Counted from the stretch's first letter, positions 1-12,927 are shown. The stretch is 64,000 nucleotides of DNA from Megalonaias nervosa (GCA_016617855.1 JAECUM010004307.1:1-64000), one strand, 5' to 3'. Made by a program: numbers and translations. The notes: generated by a model from the letters alone, not told the origin.

Positions 1-110
1 TTATTTCAAGACGTGCGCATGTTAACCGTTTCAGAGCATGAGCTATGCTTAGTATTATTGTGAAAGCAAACCTATATGGCAACGAGCTGCGAGGTTCGAT
101 TCATTAGTGC

Positions 111-181
111 CAGGCCCGGCCTTAAGGCAAGGCGAACGAGGCAACCGCCTAAGGTCCTCGCACGTCCTAGAGTCGGGCCTA
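111..181. mobile_element. 71-bp hAT-type MITE with perfect 8-bp TSD
   Basis: The element starts CAGGCCCGGCC and ends GTCGGGCCTA, so its termini are short inverted repeats (CAGGCCCG against TAGGCCCG). It is bracketed by the perfect 8-bp duplication ATTAGTGC at 103-110 and 182-189. An 8-bp target duplication with a CAGG-type terminus is the hAT superfamily signature. It is far too short to encode transposase, so it is non-autonomous. A GGTTCGATTC box (about 93-102) just upstream suggests it landed in an old tRNA-derived sequence. Confidence 0.8.
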
Positions 182-574
182 ATTAGTGCTTGCTAATAAA
201 TGCAACTAAAGGTTTTATAATTGATGAGTTGTAATGTTGCGAAGAGAAAAATTTTAAACGAAAAGATATGAAAAATGTAACGAAAGAATGTGTTTCATAA
301 TTCGTGCAAGTAAATATCCCTGTTCATGTTATCTATTCTTTTCTTTTCTTTTCAGCCTTCCTGTATCTTTTTCTTGATCTACTGTATAATATATAAGTAA
401 ATAAAGTTGTAGTAATGCTAAATGATAGACAGAATATTGCATTTATGGTAAGAAATTATTGGAAATTATATAATCATGGATATATCAGTGAAAATTCTTC
501 TAAAGTGTATAATCATAATAATGTTCCTGGACATAATTTTGTTACCGTTATACCACTTGTTTCTGACGCCCACA

Positions 575-2408
575 GAGAAGAGTAGTGAAAAGAAGCATCA
601 AGATAGACAAAAGAAACTACGTTGAGGGACTGGCAGCAGAGGCAGAAGAAGCGGCCGGAAGTGGAAACATGAAGAAGCTGTACGACATCACCAAGAACCT
701 GTCCGGCAAATACAGCAAAACAAAGAGACCCGTAAAGGACACGTAGGGAAAGACCATAGCAAGTACAGAACACCAAATGAATAGATGGGCAGAACATTTT
801 GAAGAACTGTTGAACAGGCCAGCACCACTAAATCCCCCAGAAATCCATCCAGCCAACGCAGATCTCCTCATAAGCTGTGACAACTCCACCAGAGACGAGA
901 TCAGGAAAGCCATCACCCAGCTGAAGAACGGCAAGGCAACGGGACCTGATGACATCCCAGCAGAAGCCCTCAGAGCAGACGTAGAGGCTTCAGTAGAAAT
1001 GCTATACCCCCTCTTTGAGAAGATCTGGGAGGAAGAAGAAATACCGACTGACTGGAAGGAGGGATACCTCATCAAGATCCCCAAGAAAGGCGACCTCAGC
1101 AATTGCTCCAACTACAGAGGAATCACACTCCTGTCAGTACCAGGGAAAGTCTTTAACCGGGTCCTCTTGGAGAGGATGAAAGAAGCTGTAGACCCACAGT
1201 TACGAGACGAGCAAGCGGGCTTCCGGCAGAACAGATCGTGTACGGACCAAATAGCTACTCTTCGCATACTAGTCGGTCGAGCAATCGTTGGAGTGGAATT
1301 CTTCGCTCTACATCAACTTTGTCGATTATGAAAAGGCGTTCGACAGCGTGGACCGAGAGACACTCTGGAAACTTCTTCGCCACTGCGGTATCCCAACCAA
1401 GCTGGTGAACCTGATCAAGAACATTTACAACGGAATGTCCTGCAGAGTCATCCATACAGGACAGCACACATACAGCTTCCTAGTGCTGACTGGCGTGAGG
1501 CAAGGCTGCTTGTTGTCGCCGTTTCTCTTCCTTCTCACCATCGACTGGATTATAAAGACGTCCACCAATGGGCGGCGAAATGGGATCCAGTGGACATTGT
1601 GGAGTCAACTTGAGGACCTGGACATTGCCGATGACCTAACGCTCTTGTCCCACAGTTAGCAGCAAATGCAGGACAAGACCGACGTACTGGCAGCCACATC
1701 AGCACAGGTTGGCCTCAAATCCGCAAAGACAAGACCAAAATCCTCAAGATCAATTATGACAGTAACAACCCAGTCACATTACATGGAAGTCCTTTGGAAA
1801 AGGTGGAGTCCTTCACGTACTTGGGCAGCATTATGAACCAGCAGGGTGGCACCGACGCAGACGTCAAGGCAAGGATCGGAAAGGCGAGAGCTTCTTTCAT
1901 ACAGCTCAAGAACATCTGGAGCTCCAAAGAAATTTTCTTGACTACCAAGACTAGACTATTCAACTCCAAGTTGAAATCAGTCCTATTGTATGGAGCAGAG
2001 ACCTGGAGAACCACCAAGTCGACCGTAAAGAGAGTTCAGACCTTCATCAACAGCTGCCTAAGAAGACTTCTCCAGATCCGCTGGCCAGACACCATCAGCA
2101 GCGCCAACATGTGGCAGAGAACCTCTCAGCTTCCGGTAGAGGACGAGATCATGAAGAGAAGGTTGGGTTGGATAGGACACACCCTACGTAAGCCGCCAAC
2201 CAACATTACCAGACAGGCATTGAGGTGGAACCCTCAAGACAAGAGGAGAATGGGTCGACCAAGAAACACCTGGCGACGTGACCTTGAGGCGGACATCACT
2301 AAGCTGGGTCACACCTGGAGTCAGCTCGAGGGGATGGCACAGGACAGAAGTCTCTGGCGATATTTTGTGGGCGTCCTATACCCCGGCAGGAGAGACGGGC
2401 AAAACTGA
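575..2408 (+). pseudogene. RTE-type LINE reverse transcriptase, broken and 5'-truncated
   Basis: Three overlapping-frame pieces read as one retrotransposon polyprotein. The first, about 575-1275, is the linker and fingers, including KGDLSNCSNYRGITLLS and EQAGFRQNRSCTDQIATL. The second, about 1285-1659, is the palm, with FVDYEKAFDSVDRETLW, TGVRQGCLLSPFLF and the catalytic DIADDL. The third, 1794-2408, is the C-terminal part, with YLGSIMNQQGGTDADVKARI, LLYGAETWRTTKS and GRPRNTWRRDLEADI. The frame is broken by TAG at 744-746, a frameshift near 1275, TAG at 1657-1659 and another frameshift between about 1700 and 1790. No apurinic endonuclease domain is visible upstream, as expected for 5' truncation. 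The family (RTE-like, widespread in marine invertebrates) is recognised from motifs; the clade name is from memory. Confidence 0.9.
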
Positions 2409-2409
2409 A

Positions 2410-3590
2410 CTGATACCATTGTTTAGAAAGTTCATTGGTGTCATTTTTTGGATGGTCTATCTTATGTGAATGTTTCAAAATAATTTTAATATTTCTCAAA
2501 TCTTTTTTTAAAGATGTCCTCCTATTTATGAATGTTCAATAAATATATCTGCAGCATCCTAAATTCTGAGTCAGTTTTTTAAAAATGCACTGAAAACAAG
2601 TTTCTATATTTGATTTGTATAGATAAGAAAAGTAAAATATTCGCTTTATGCGTGTATACATTATTCGTAATGTTATATAACGTCTAAGTATGTTTATAAT
2701 GTATATTCACTGTAGACATATTTTCATCGGTGACGGCTGTAGGTTGGAATAAACGCCTTTGACGTCGAAGACAGTGTTCTATTCTATTTTCAAATACCTT
2801 TTGATTTCTACGAAATTCTTCAGCACGTGTCTGCCATGTATTTTAGGCATGTACTGTTATCCTGTATGTTTGCCAGTTTTATATGCATAAATGTGTTTTA
2901 AAGCCCTTCACCTTGAAACTACAACCTACTAAAAGAAAATCGGAGGCGCAGATGAGCAGACAATTTTTTCATTGTGCCTACATGAAATTTTAAACTGAGG
3001 CTTTGAACTACATTTGGAGGATTTTTATTTTAAGTTTAATTCTAAGAGCCATGAAACTGACTAGCGCGAACGTATGCATATTAGCATGGATAGATATGAA
3101 CACAAAAAAATCATTTTAACAATACCTAAGATATGCAAGGTCTTTTTAAAAATAATAATCAGGATGACCTGTGAGGAATAGCTGGGAAGTCCTTTTTCTT
3201 AAAAATCATATCACATGGAAAGTGCTAAAATGTACAGCCGAATCAAAAGCGACATACAGAGTAACTTTGTATGTGGGCATTCAGATTCTTATACAAACAA
3301 GACTATCTTCTGTTCGCTCTTGAATGAATAAACCCTAGGGCATTCCGGTCCCAAAAAGTTACATGTTACTTGATTCTGACGATGAGTGCGTACGATGGTA
3401 CATGCGTGCCAGTCTGTACATACCATCCGCTATTGAAGATTTAAAACTTTACCAAAGTATATCAGAGTCCAAACATCTCAAATAAAAATAAAACTAGTAA
3501 CAAGTGCACGTTTTGTTCAAATAAATTCAACTTGAAGTGCAAGTTTTCAGTTAATAACATCATTGTATGCGAATATATTGATCTGATAGC
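2410..3590. other. AT-rich intergenic DNA, no gene seen
   Basis: Downstream of the LINE there is AT-rich sequence with no convincing exon, tRNA or repeat array. An AATAAA lies near 2538, about 130 bases after the LINE stop, and could belong to its 3' end. Confidence 0.5.
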
Positions 3591-4179
3591 TTCCTTGTTT
3601 CAAGATGTAATCCATACAATCCATATAGTCTCGCAATGTTGCGTGCTCGTCGCACGTGCTGATGTGCGATATTGGAACTTTACGTTTCATGAAGATTCCT
3701 TATATTGTTTTATATATTAGACAAAGCATGAGAAAGGGTGCATAGTCCCCAGTAATACCCAGGTAGTTAGCCAAGACTCATTATTGGGAGAATGCCCTCC
3801 CCTGAATGCTTTTTGTTCAATAAAATTTACCACACAACACTGAATGTTTCGAAATTACCCGTGTATTTTGATAATATATCGATATGTGAATCAAATGCAG
3901 GCACTGGCTTTGCAATGCAATTTTCGAGTACGCGAATCTCGTGCAGGCAACTGGATCTGTAATTTAGAACGTGCTTAATAAGGTCTCGGTTATTTGCTAG
4001 CTGTGTGTCTCCTGTTATTTTCTGTATTCGTCAGTAACTAAACTAATCAAGATTTAACTTGTTCATTTCATTTGAAAAGCACAAGATATGGCGTGCTTGC
4101 TGTTCTGTCTCGGCAGCAGCTAGAGAGACTTTTGTTTACGACAGTTTGTAGAAATATTGATAAGAGATTGGTGAACTGA

Positions 4180-4194
<15 letters not shown>

Positions 4195-4228
<34 letters not shown>
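4195..4228. repeat. (TC)n microsatellite
   Basis: Pure TC run inside copy A. Copy B has a TC run at the matching place (about 28363). Confidence 0.95.
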
Positions 4229-4231
<3 letters not shown>

Positions 4232-4345
4232 CAATGCGATATTAGATATTTTAATTTTGTGTGAAACACTGGTTTGTCAACTTCTTTTTAGTTTATTGGT
4301 TGAGAAGTGAAACAAGAGAGTATTACTGGTTTCTTTTAAGTCGCC

Positions 4346-4429
4346 CTTGAAGGCTTTAACAATATAGGGATCTCTTGAAGGCTTTAACAATATAGGGATC
4401 CCTTGAAGACTTTAACAATATAGGGATCG
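4346..4429. repeat. 28-bp tandem repeat, three copies
   Basis: The unit CTTGAAGGCTTTAACAATAT plus AGGGATCT is present three times with single-base differences. It runs directly into an 18-bp perfect palindrome at 4425-4442. Confidence 0.95.
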
Positions 4430-4442
4430 GGTGCACCCGATC
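4425..4442. other. 18-bp perfect palindrome
   Basis: GATCGGGTGCACCCGATC reads identically on both strands and overlaps the last base pairs of the 28-bp tandem repeat. Confidence 0.95.
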
Positions 4443-5099
4443 ATACTTAGAGATCCAGACCAATCGTTATATGCTAACTTCTGTAAACCAGGTATGGCAT
4501 ACTAATACGACCGTAGGGAGAAATAAAAAACAGTAGTAGTGTTTAAATAAATATTTACTTCGGCTTTAAAATTTGCTTAAATAAGTGGATTGTTTGCAAG
4601 GCAGTCTCCCCAATGATGCTCTGTTGCTCATAAATAGAGGTACTAAATAAATTTTGATTCCACTAAGAACAAAGAAGTTTAATTTTCATTTATTTTTAAC
4701 CCACACCCTCCTCCAATCCTCACCCCACCACCAAACAAAAGAAAAGTAGTTTATGGTACTATTATCTATTACTATATGATCACCATAAGAACTAAAATAA
4801 ATATTTGATATTTTATTTTTCCATGTTACTCTTATCCGGTACTCAAACATTTCAGACAATTTCATGTGTAAAATTCATCCTGAAAATGCAGACATTAAAG
4901 TCTTACACAACACTGAAATCCTTCATGATGTCTTACCTGTCATCTAAAATAGTTGATGATTGTGCTAAATAGTTTCTGCTCTCTCCCCTTGCCTGCGAAA
5001 TGTCAAGATAGATGTCAGACGCTCGATAGCTCATATCTCCATTTGATATATCGATTATGCATGTATCAGTTAACAAGTGTCATCTGTAGGTAAACGATC

Positions 5100-5100
<1 letters not shown>

Positions 5101-5139
<39 letters not shown>
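5101..5139. repeat. (TG)n microsatellite
   Basis: Pure TG run following AAACGATCT. The matching site in copy B carries the MITE at 29435-29576 instead. Confidence 0.95.
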
Positions 5140-5142
<3 letters not shown>

Positions 5143-5267
5143 TCAGCTCATAAACCGACGGCAAAATGCAGATTTTCAATGTTAAAGGACCGAGTCTTTT
5201 ATTTATTTTTTTAAACCACAACAGTCTAAGCATATCATACTTGAATAAACAAGTATATATTTAGTGA

Positions 5268-5269
5268 AA

Positions 5270-5308
<39 letters not shown>

Positions 5309-5338
5309 AGACTTTAATGTATACAGTCAGTCTGCCGG

Positions 5339-5385
<47 letters not shown>

Positions 5386-5410
5386 TAATAACAATAATAA
5401 TAATAATTAT
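5268..5410. repeat. (AAAT)n and (AAT)n microsatellites
   Basis: A tetranucleotide AAAT run (5268-5309) is followed after about 30 bases by a trinucleotide AAT run (about 5340-5410). The open frame on the minus strand across it is only Tyr and Ile repeats and is not a gene. Confidence 0.95.
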
Positions 5411-5810
5411 CATCATCAGCAGCAGCATCAGCAACAAAGCTATCGTCATCATGGAGATGACGACAACAACGAAAATCTGAAAAATTCGACACATTATACA
5501 AGGTTATCAATCATACAACGATATATTATTACATGATAAAGAAAGGTGGATAGAACGTGAGACCACTGGCTGCACAGGTTTATCTGGATCGAACTTGTCA
5601 TCTCCTTTGGTCACTTAGAAGAGATGCGACTTGTGTTCATTCCATTTTCCATCTACCAATGTCGTCATTTCATTTATTTATTAATCGTGTAACATAACGA
5701 GTCATTTATCAGTGAAAGAATTCAAAAGCATTCACTGTAACGTCATGTCAGTTTAAAACGAATGGCAAGTTGTATAGTATATTCAATGATTTCACATATA
5801 ATTTTTTTTT

Positions 5811-5973
5811 GTCGGTATTAAATGATATCCCAAATCATTGCATGAATAGAATTCACAATGTATTCATTTAGTATATAATACATCCACTTTATGTCGGTAT
5901 TTAACGATATCCTAATCATTGCATGAATAGAATTCACAATGTATTCATTTAGTATATAATACATCCACTTTAT
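5811..5973. repeat. ~82-bp tandem duplication
   Basis: Copy 1 (5811-5892) and copy 2 (5893-5973) begin GTCGGTATT and end ATCCACTTTAT. They differ by only a few bases, so the duplication is recent. Confidence 0.9.
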
Positions 5974-6276
5974 GTCGGTAGAGCATTGATTGAAAGAATG
6001 TCTTTGTGTTAGGGGGAAGATATTTTAATAGCTTCCAGTTTTCCACTCAACCCCAAGATGTTGGATTGTTTTGAATGATGTCTGAAGACTTATCTTAAAT
6101 AAAAATTCCTCAAACTACAATGATATCTTAAATTCAGTATGCCAGGTAACAAACTTACAATGCAAAGATTTCATAGCCCTAAATGATTTCATTTAAATAG
6201 ACCAAAATACGTTTTATTCCCTACGTTAGTTGAAGAATGAGATCGAATTGTAGGGTAAAAAATGGACAAGAGAGAC

Positions 6277-6280
<4 letters not shown>

Positions 6281-6322
<42 letters not shown>
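6281..6322. repeat. (GA)n microsatellite
   Basis: Uninterrupted GA run within copy A. Confidence 0.95.
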
Positions 6323-6326
<4 letters not shown>

Positions 6327-6915
6327 CGGGAAAATACCATGACAATTAAGGATTAATGATGTTATCTACTTTTGTGGATATCAAACCTAATCAACTTATA
6401 AATTGATACTTTAAACACAGAAATTACCAGAGCGTGATACTGTTGAGTAATTTTATGAATATAGTAATTTGTGCTACCCTTAATTTGTGCGTACTGCTAA
6501 ATAGTTCTCTTCGTTTTAAATTGCCATTGTGTTGAAATTGTCTCCTTTTAATACATGTTGTGTTATCCTGTGTGAGGGTTGTTAGTCACAAAACACATTC
6601 TCCTGTGTTGTTCTTTTCCAAGGGAATATTGTTCGCGATGGCAAGGCACAATTACAAAAGTTGTACAAACATACAAACTATGACGCCATTGCTCACCTAA
6701 ACATGCAAACCTACTAATACGCAAGCGCAAGAAGAGCATTTCAGTTTGAAAACCAAAAGAAAAAAACCCAAATTCCTCAGAATAAATTTGTTTTAAAAAA
6801 GGTTATAAATCTTTTGTTTTTCACATCATTTTTGTTATGTTTGTTCCATTGGTGATAGCTCAGAGGGTAACGTCTGTACTCGCTTATAAGACGATTCAAA
6901 GTGTAAACTACACAT

Positions 6916-6954
6916 ACCAGATCTGCCGGTGCATAATGCACCGGCAGATATGGT
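6916..6954. other. Strong hairpin, 19-bp arms with one mismatch
   Basis: ATCTGCCGGTGCAT and ATGCACCGGCAGAT flank a single A (perfect 14-bp arms). Five further outer bases pair with one mismatch. It lies about 60 bases after a TAGCTCAGAGGG tRNA A-box-like stretch, so it may be part of a decayed tRNA-derived repeat. It is not preserved in copy B. Confidence 0.85.
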
Positions 6955-8022
6955 TCTATGCAGATTGTTAGGAGTAATCAGTAGGACAAACAGCATAGAC
7001 CCTAATCTGCATGCGCATTGTGATACGGCAGGTCAGGATCTTTGTTCTTTACAATTTGACTCGATTTCTAAGCGATTACATACGGTATCGGCATAAAAAT
7101 ATCAGACGACTAAAAACATGAGCTAAACATTTGATTCTAGCAAAATGAATACAGTTTCAAACATTGTTTTCAGCGTATATAACTTTCAGCTTACAACTTG
7201 ACACACCTCTGGTATGACTAAAGTTTCTAGAAGAGTTTTATTTTGTGTGCCGGACATTGTTACTTAACTGCAAATTTCGTCTCTTTCTCCTCAAAATACT
7301 GAAGGGACAAAATCCTGATATCCGTCCGTCTGTCCGTAATTCTTTTTCCTACACTTCTGAGTGGAAATTCAATCAGGTTAGTACATAGTTGGCGCATGCT
7401 TTGCTAGAGGGTATCGCTCTTGAGCCCAAGTCCAGGGACCCATGTGACCGATGTGGATGTTGGTGGATGGAGGTTGATGGGTGGGGGCAACGTGATGGTA
7501 AAGAGAAAATTTCAAAATCTAACGAAATGCGACTTCAGTGACTTCTTTCCAATATGTTTGACCACACTTTATGGGCAATGGTATCGCAAGAGGACAAACT
7601 ATATTTCTAACAGATTTAGGTTACGACCCTTCGTGTAGGGGAGGATACATAAACAGAGTGGAGTCTCCAGCAACGAAGTGTAAGAGTAGTTCTTGTATAC
7701 GTTTGCAAGACGTAGTTACTTCTCGAGTCCAATTCCACACATATACTTTGACCCAAATAACTCTTGGCTCTGTTCCAGACTAGATTCTACCAAGACTTAT
7801 CTGATTCATCGAGCTCAGTTAATTTAAACTCTAATGGTTGTCACTTAAGGGTTGATCATGGATAAGATTTTGTATAAGATGGTTGTCCCATCAACTTCTG
7901 GCAATTTGTTCCTCTATTAAAGTCAGTTTTCCCTGCGGTATATCCAACTTAATGCGTCATAGACTTTCAAGAAAGATATCAAGTATATGGAATATTCCAA
8001 TAGAACTGAGAAAGTAGTGCCT

Positions 8023-8023
<1 letters not shown>

Positions 8024-8073
<50 letters not shown>
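8024..8073. repeat. (CA)n microsatellite
   Basis: Pure CA run in copy A. Confidence 0.95.
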
Positions 8074-8077
<4 letters not shown>

Positions 8078-8519
8078 TGTCAACCTGTCAATTAAAATCG
8101 TATACAGCAAGTAGGAATCCTCCAGTGTGTGCTAATGAGAAAGTTTGTTGATGAACACCTGGAACAAGATCTCAAAAGGTGCTTATATCCGTTGGAGGCA
8201 TTATCAGATTCTTAGACATATAAACATCCGGTTTTATTTGGAGTTAGGAGACATTGTCAATAGCAAATATTTGGGCGGGAGGTGGGTCCCAGAATTCCAA
8301 ACTCGTCGTTTCACACTCCAAAAGAAAGAAAACGTTCTCAAGACTTCCCCTCCGCGGTTTTATGACTTTAGCAACTAGCAAAGCTTCAGACTTTACTAGT
8401 TAATGGTATGCAAGTATATATCACTCCTATGTTGATTTATCCCATCCCACCTCCAGCCCGTTTTGGTACTGTCAGTGTCAAGAATTAAAAACCAACTAAT
8501 TGAAACGGACGGTTTACTA

Positions 8520-8940
8520 AGTACTGTCAGATGTGGTACTGACAATAATTCAAGTATTGTCAAATGTGCTATTGTCAATAATCCAAGTATTGTCAAATGT
8601 GGTACTGACAATAATCCAAGTATTGTCAAATGTGGTACTGACAATAATCTAAGTATTGTCAAATGTGGTACTGACAATAATCCAAGTATTGTCAAATGTG
8701 GTACTGACAATAATCTAAGTATTGTCAAATGTGGTACTGACAATAATCCAAGTATTGTCAAATATGGTACTGACAATAATCTAAGTATTGTCAATGTAAG
8801 TACTGACAATAATCCACATATTGTCAAATTTGGTACTGACAATAATCCAAGTATTGTCAAATGTGGTACTGTCAAAAATCCAAGTATTGTCTAATGTGGT
8901 ACTGTCAATAATGTAAGTACTGTATTGTCAAATATGGTAA
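8520..8940. repeat. 33-bp minisatellite, ~11 copies
   Basis: The unit GGTACTGACAATAATCCAAG followed by TATTGTCAAATGT is repeated with few changes. Because 33 is divisible by three, the array is open on both strands and gives artefactual 11-residue repeat proteins. Copy B keeps only a remnant (GTTTACTAAGTATTGTCAAT near 32291), so the array expanded in copy A after the duplication. Confidence 0.95.
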
Positions 8941-9059
8941 TATCAATAAATCAATTAAAAACGTAATTGCAACTAATTGTTCTTCAATATTCATTGTTTA
9001 CGTAGCATTTTTAATGATTCATTACTATACTGTTAAAGCCGTTTGAATCGAGTGGAATT

Positions 9060-9990
9060 TTCTGAAACCTGGTTGATTTTGGATAACAAATTATGTGTTG
9101 ATAATATTAATTGGTACGGACTTGTAATTTAAATAGTTTTGACAGTATGTAAATAACAGAATTTGGCACAGAATCTGATTTATCGACTCTTGTCCCAATT
9201 TAAGACGAGATGGGTAACTTTGGCCTATTTCCTTTGGTCTAGAAAGTAACAGTTCTTATGGCTTAGTTCAATAAGGAAGGTAATTCTTTGATGGAAATAG
9301 TCACCACCAACTTGTAATAACTATCCTTCCATATAGTCACCACCAATTTGTAATAACTATCATTCCATATAGTCACCACCAATTTGTGATAACCATCATT
9401 CCATATAGTCGAATATTTTTTTATGGTCATGGGATTTAAAAAATGTGTAAACTTCTGAATTTTGAATAGGTGGGTTTCAAACGTGGTACCTTCTGAGAAT
9501 TTGATAATACAAACTCTGAGTTTCTTAGGTACCCCATCCTTAGGATTATTCGTCTATTTTATATATCGTTGAGGAATTAATTTAAAATGTTTCCTGCTTT
9601 ATTGCCGTCAATATTGTCTGACTTAATTTCTGTTTCAAAGGTAAAATTAATTTAAAACTTTTGAATATCAGTACTTTTGAATATTTCCCGCATATAAATG
9701 TGGTCAATATTTCCCAAGTACATTTGTTTTATTGATATTTTGTTCCAAGTGAGAGCCAGTGTGATAATCCATCTAAATCGTTCCAGTCGAAAGTAAATAA
9801 TTCTATTTTTGTTCCATCTCTTAATCTTTGTTGCTTATATATTTAGTTTGCAATGAGTTCTCTCACTCTTGTGTTTAGATAAGGTGTTTTCTTACTTTTG
9901 TATATATGTATTACATTACATGTTTAGTGTGTTGTAAATCCATTAATGTCAAGCTATGTTCCTATCTTTATTGTGTAATAATGAAAACTA
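9060..9990. other. AT-rich intergenic DNA with a 36-bp triple repeat
   Basis: No gene is seen. A 36-bp unit starting ATAGTCACCACCAA is repeated three times at 9297-9404. Confidence 0.7.
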
Positions 9991-9994
9991 ACTG

Positions 9995-10330
9995 AATGAA
10001 ATCTCTTTTGAAGATGAAATAAAGTTATCAGTCATACATACATACATACATACATACATACATACGTGTGTGTCTGTGTGTAATTTATTAATCTTCACAC
10101 TTGCCATTAGATAACTAAAGCTACTCCTAATTTTGTATCCAAAGTCTCGTGGTTATTTTCGTCTTCTTTTCTGCTTTTTTGAATTATCAAAAAATATCAT
10201 AAAAATAGACCATTTCATATACTTTGTATCAATTAATGGAATAAACATGTCAATCAAAGACTCACATGTTCCTTCCAGCGATCTCGCCATTTGCGGATAA
10301 TGGGCCATTCATATCGCGGGTTAACCATTG
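9995..10330. repeat. Dispersed repeat, forward copy
   Basis: From about 10080 to 10320 the sequence (GTGTGTAATTTATTAATCTTC ... GGGCCATTCATAT) matches the reverse complement of about 13060-13300. Just before it, TCTCTTTTGAAGATGAAATA and a CATAC run match the reverse complement of about 12990-13060, but the two blocks are in swapped order relative to the other copy. This looks like the 3' tail of one copy of a retroelement followed by the head of the next. Confidence 0.75.
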
Positions 10331-12920
10331 AGGCACAACACATTCAGGACGACGCTTAAAGATTCAATTAGGCGTATCCAAGTGACTGTTTTTTATTTAA
10401 AGTAAACTATTTATTTTATTATTATGATTAATTTATATTGTTCATGTCATTAATTGGTTAAAATAAGAAAAACAAATCGTACATTGTTGGGATAATATTG
10501 CATATAAAATATTCTGAGAAGGAATTGGAAAATATATGTCAGGATAAAACAATGATCCAGCTCCACTATCATTGCAGAATAATTGTAAAAGAAAAGAAAT
10601 AAATGAATTTTCATGGAAGATGAAAAATGCGAGTTGATGTGAGAATAAATATTGCGGAAAGATGAAAAAGAAAAGTACAGGATAGGACGGCTCATCTTTA
10701 GCATTAATTCGTCTGTAGATTGCAGGTCACGTGTCCATGCGTGTTGCGGTAAAGACAAAGACAGACAAACACGCAGACATATATAAAGATGGATGGATGA
10801 TAGATTGACTAATTGACTGATTATTAACCTATGTGACATACGAGGTCCTAAAACATCCGTCATATATTCGTAAAAAATCGAGGTTCATATTATAACCACT
10901 GTGAAGCATGTTATTGTAAAGTCTATAAAAAATATAAATATTTTTATTCTTTAAGACTCTCGTGTTAAACGCAGTACTCCAAAGATAGAATTCTGAATTT
11001 TAATAGAAAGGGAACTCTTCTTTTTAATTTGCTTTAAATCCATTATTAAAGTTGATATTAACTTTTGTACATGATGGCTTCCTACATTTATAACAATTGA
11101 CATCTCCTGCGACAATCAGACACTTTAGACTTTATTCACCTTATATTTTGTGGACGGCAGATAAATTAGGTAAAATGGAGTCAAACAATTTTAAATTAGA
11201 GGTAGAATAACATTCTGAAATTTCCTTTGACGAGGATGTCCCTTTAATTCGTCTAATTCGGGACGTGGAAACTGAAGCTCCCCTACTACCTGCCCATCCA
11301 CCAGCTAACTGACAAAGTGCAAGTGTTCTTTCGTTTCAGTGAGGTCCGCGACACGAAATAAAGACGGGAGGCACGAAAGAGTAGAGAGTCACCTAGAGCA
11401 TATACAAATATATACCACTAACGAAAGGAGATAATCATAATCCTAGCATCACCCTTATAATAAATGATATAAATGTATACATTAAAACATTGTGAGAGAG
11501 ACAGACAAGCAGACAAGCAAATGCATTAAAATAATCAGAGATAAAATTGTCAGAAAATTTAGTGTCTTTTTATAGAATACTTTTTTTTAAAAAATTGTAG
11601 TATCCATTTAAAAATCACAATCTGTGAATTCGAGAAAATGGAAGAAAACGAATTTCTAAAACGCGGTCAAGTCTTTTGAAAGAATTACCTGACACTGCAT
11701 TTACACTGAATCGTTCTCTTAGACAAATTTGTATAATACAAATCTAAATTACCAGATTTATAGCTTCCATACTTATGTGCACCATTAAGAATAAAAATAT
11801 CCGTAAAAAAAATCCATGTACATATAATAACACCCCCACCCCAAAATTAAGTCCAATTACCACTTGCACAATTATTGAAACAAACATTATGACACCGTAA
11901 ACGATTCCGTAGAGTAATAGTACTGCCTGCAAATCTGGTCCGTAATCCCCTTGTTTGTACATGTGCATATTCTTTTGGTTCTTTACTGTGTTGCATATAC
12001 GCGTCATCCATCTTTCCCTTCATTCTGTGCGAATGCACTTCTTCGTCTTTCCTTTATTTGCTTGACTTGTCTAAACGATAATGTTCTTTTACGCCCTTCA
12101 GTGCTTTAGTGACTAGTTTTCCAACTTTCCAACACGATCTATATAATCCTAATCTTGTGTGTGAAACCGCCGTTAAATTTTCTAGTTGTTGTTGAAACAA
12201 GTAAATTTTCGATATTTCTGCTGAATGTAAGTAACCAGTCTTAATAGAATTGAGATTTCAGACACAACGTTTAAGTACATCTCAATTTTGATCATGTTTT
12301 GTACTTAACATGAATATTCCCAATACGTGGGTCAATGACAGTGTGAGAGGCTCACTCTGCAGGAGAGCAGCAACCCAGATTTCGTGCATAATGGTCAGCT
12401 GATCAGTATAGCGTATCGCTGTATGAATTTGTTGTTTGTTATAAAGAAAAGGGAACGAACGGAGCTTGAAAATTTCACTGACCCGTAATACAAACTTTAT
12501 AGAGAAAGGCACGTACATTATCCCGTTAAACCGGCTAGTGAGCTGAGTCACTCCTAGGGTTAAATTCGTACACCTTTCCATATATATATAACTATAGCTA
12601 TAACTTGGTATGTTTTGAATATATTCATATTTAAAATGCCACTTAATCAGTTATTATATTTCATTGAACGAACCTAAATATATTTTCATCGTTTACATCG
12701 TATTGTAAATATGTATTACCGTATGCATTGATGTTGGAACAGTCTTAAAATGTTTCATGCTTCCTTTCAGGCTGTTTGTCGTGTATATAGTCTAATTTGT
12801 GGTGTTCTAGTTTCCTCATTTCTGTCCATTTTGACTACTTTAATTTTTCCGAATGCTTTACAAACGGTTTGGGTCAATCCCGCCAAAAGTGTTTTGAAAA
12901 CAGAGATCAACGTCTATTCC
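10330..12920. other. AT-rich intergenic DNA, no gene seen
   Basis: Between the two inverted repeat copies there are several short open frames, but none shows a recognisable domain, good composition or splice context. Confidence 0.5.
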
Positions 12921-12927
12921 TCTACTG

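Larger units (their letters stand above)
3590..9050. repeat. Copy A of a diverged ~5-kb duplicated segment
   Basis: Blocks here recur in the same order and orientation at about 27780-32420. Examples: 'gacaaagcat(g/a)aga' (3720 and 27860), 'gtgcttaataaggtctcggtta' (3972) against 'gtgcttgataaggtttcggtta' (28127), 'gatactgttgagtaattttatg' (6437 and 31076), and 'aaagaaagaaaacg/attc' followed by 'agacttcccctcc' (8322 and 31687). The copies differ mainly by point changes and by microsatellites and insertions. No gene is recognisable in either copy. Confidence 0.8.

Noticed and set aside
8463..8894. Long open frames with 11-residue repeats on both strands
   Set aside because: They result from a 33-bp minisatellite whose length is a multiple of three. 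There is no start context, splice context or domain.
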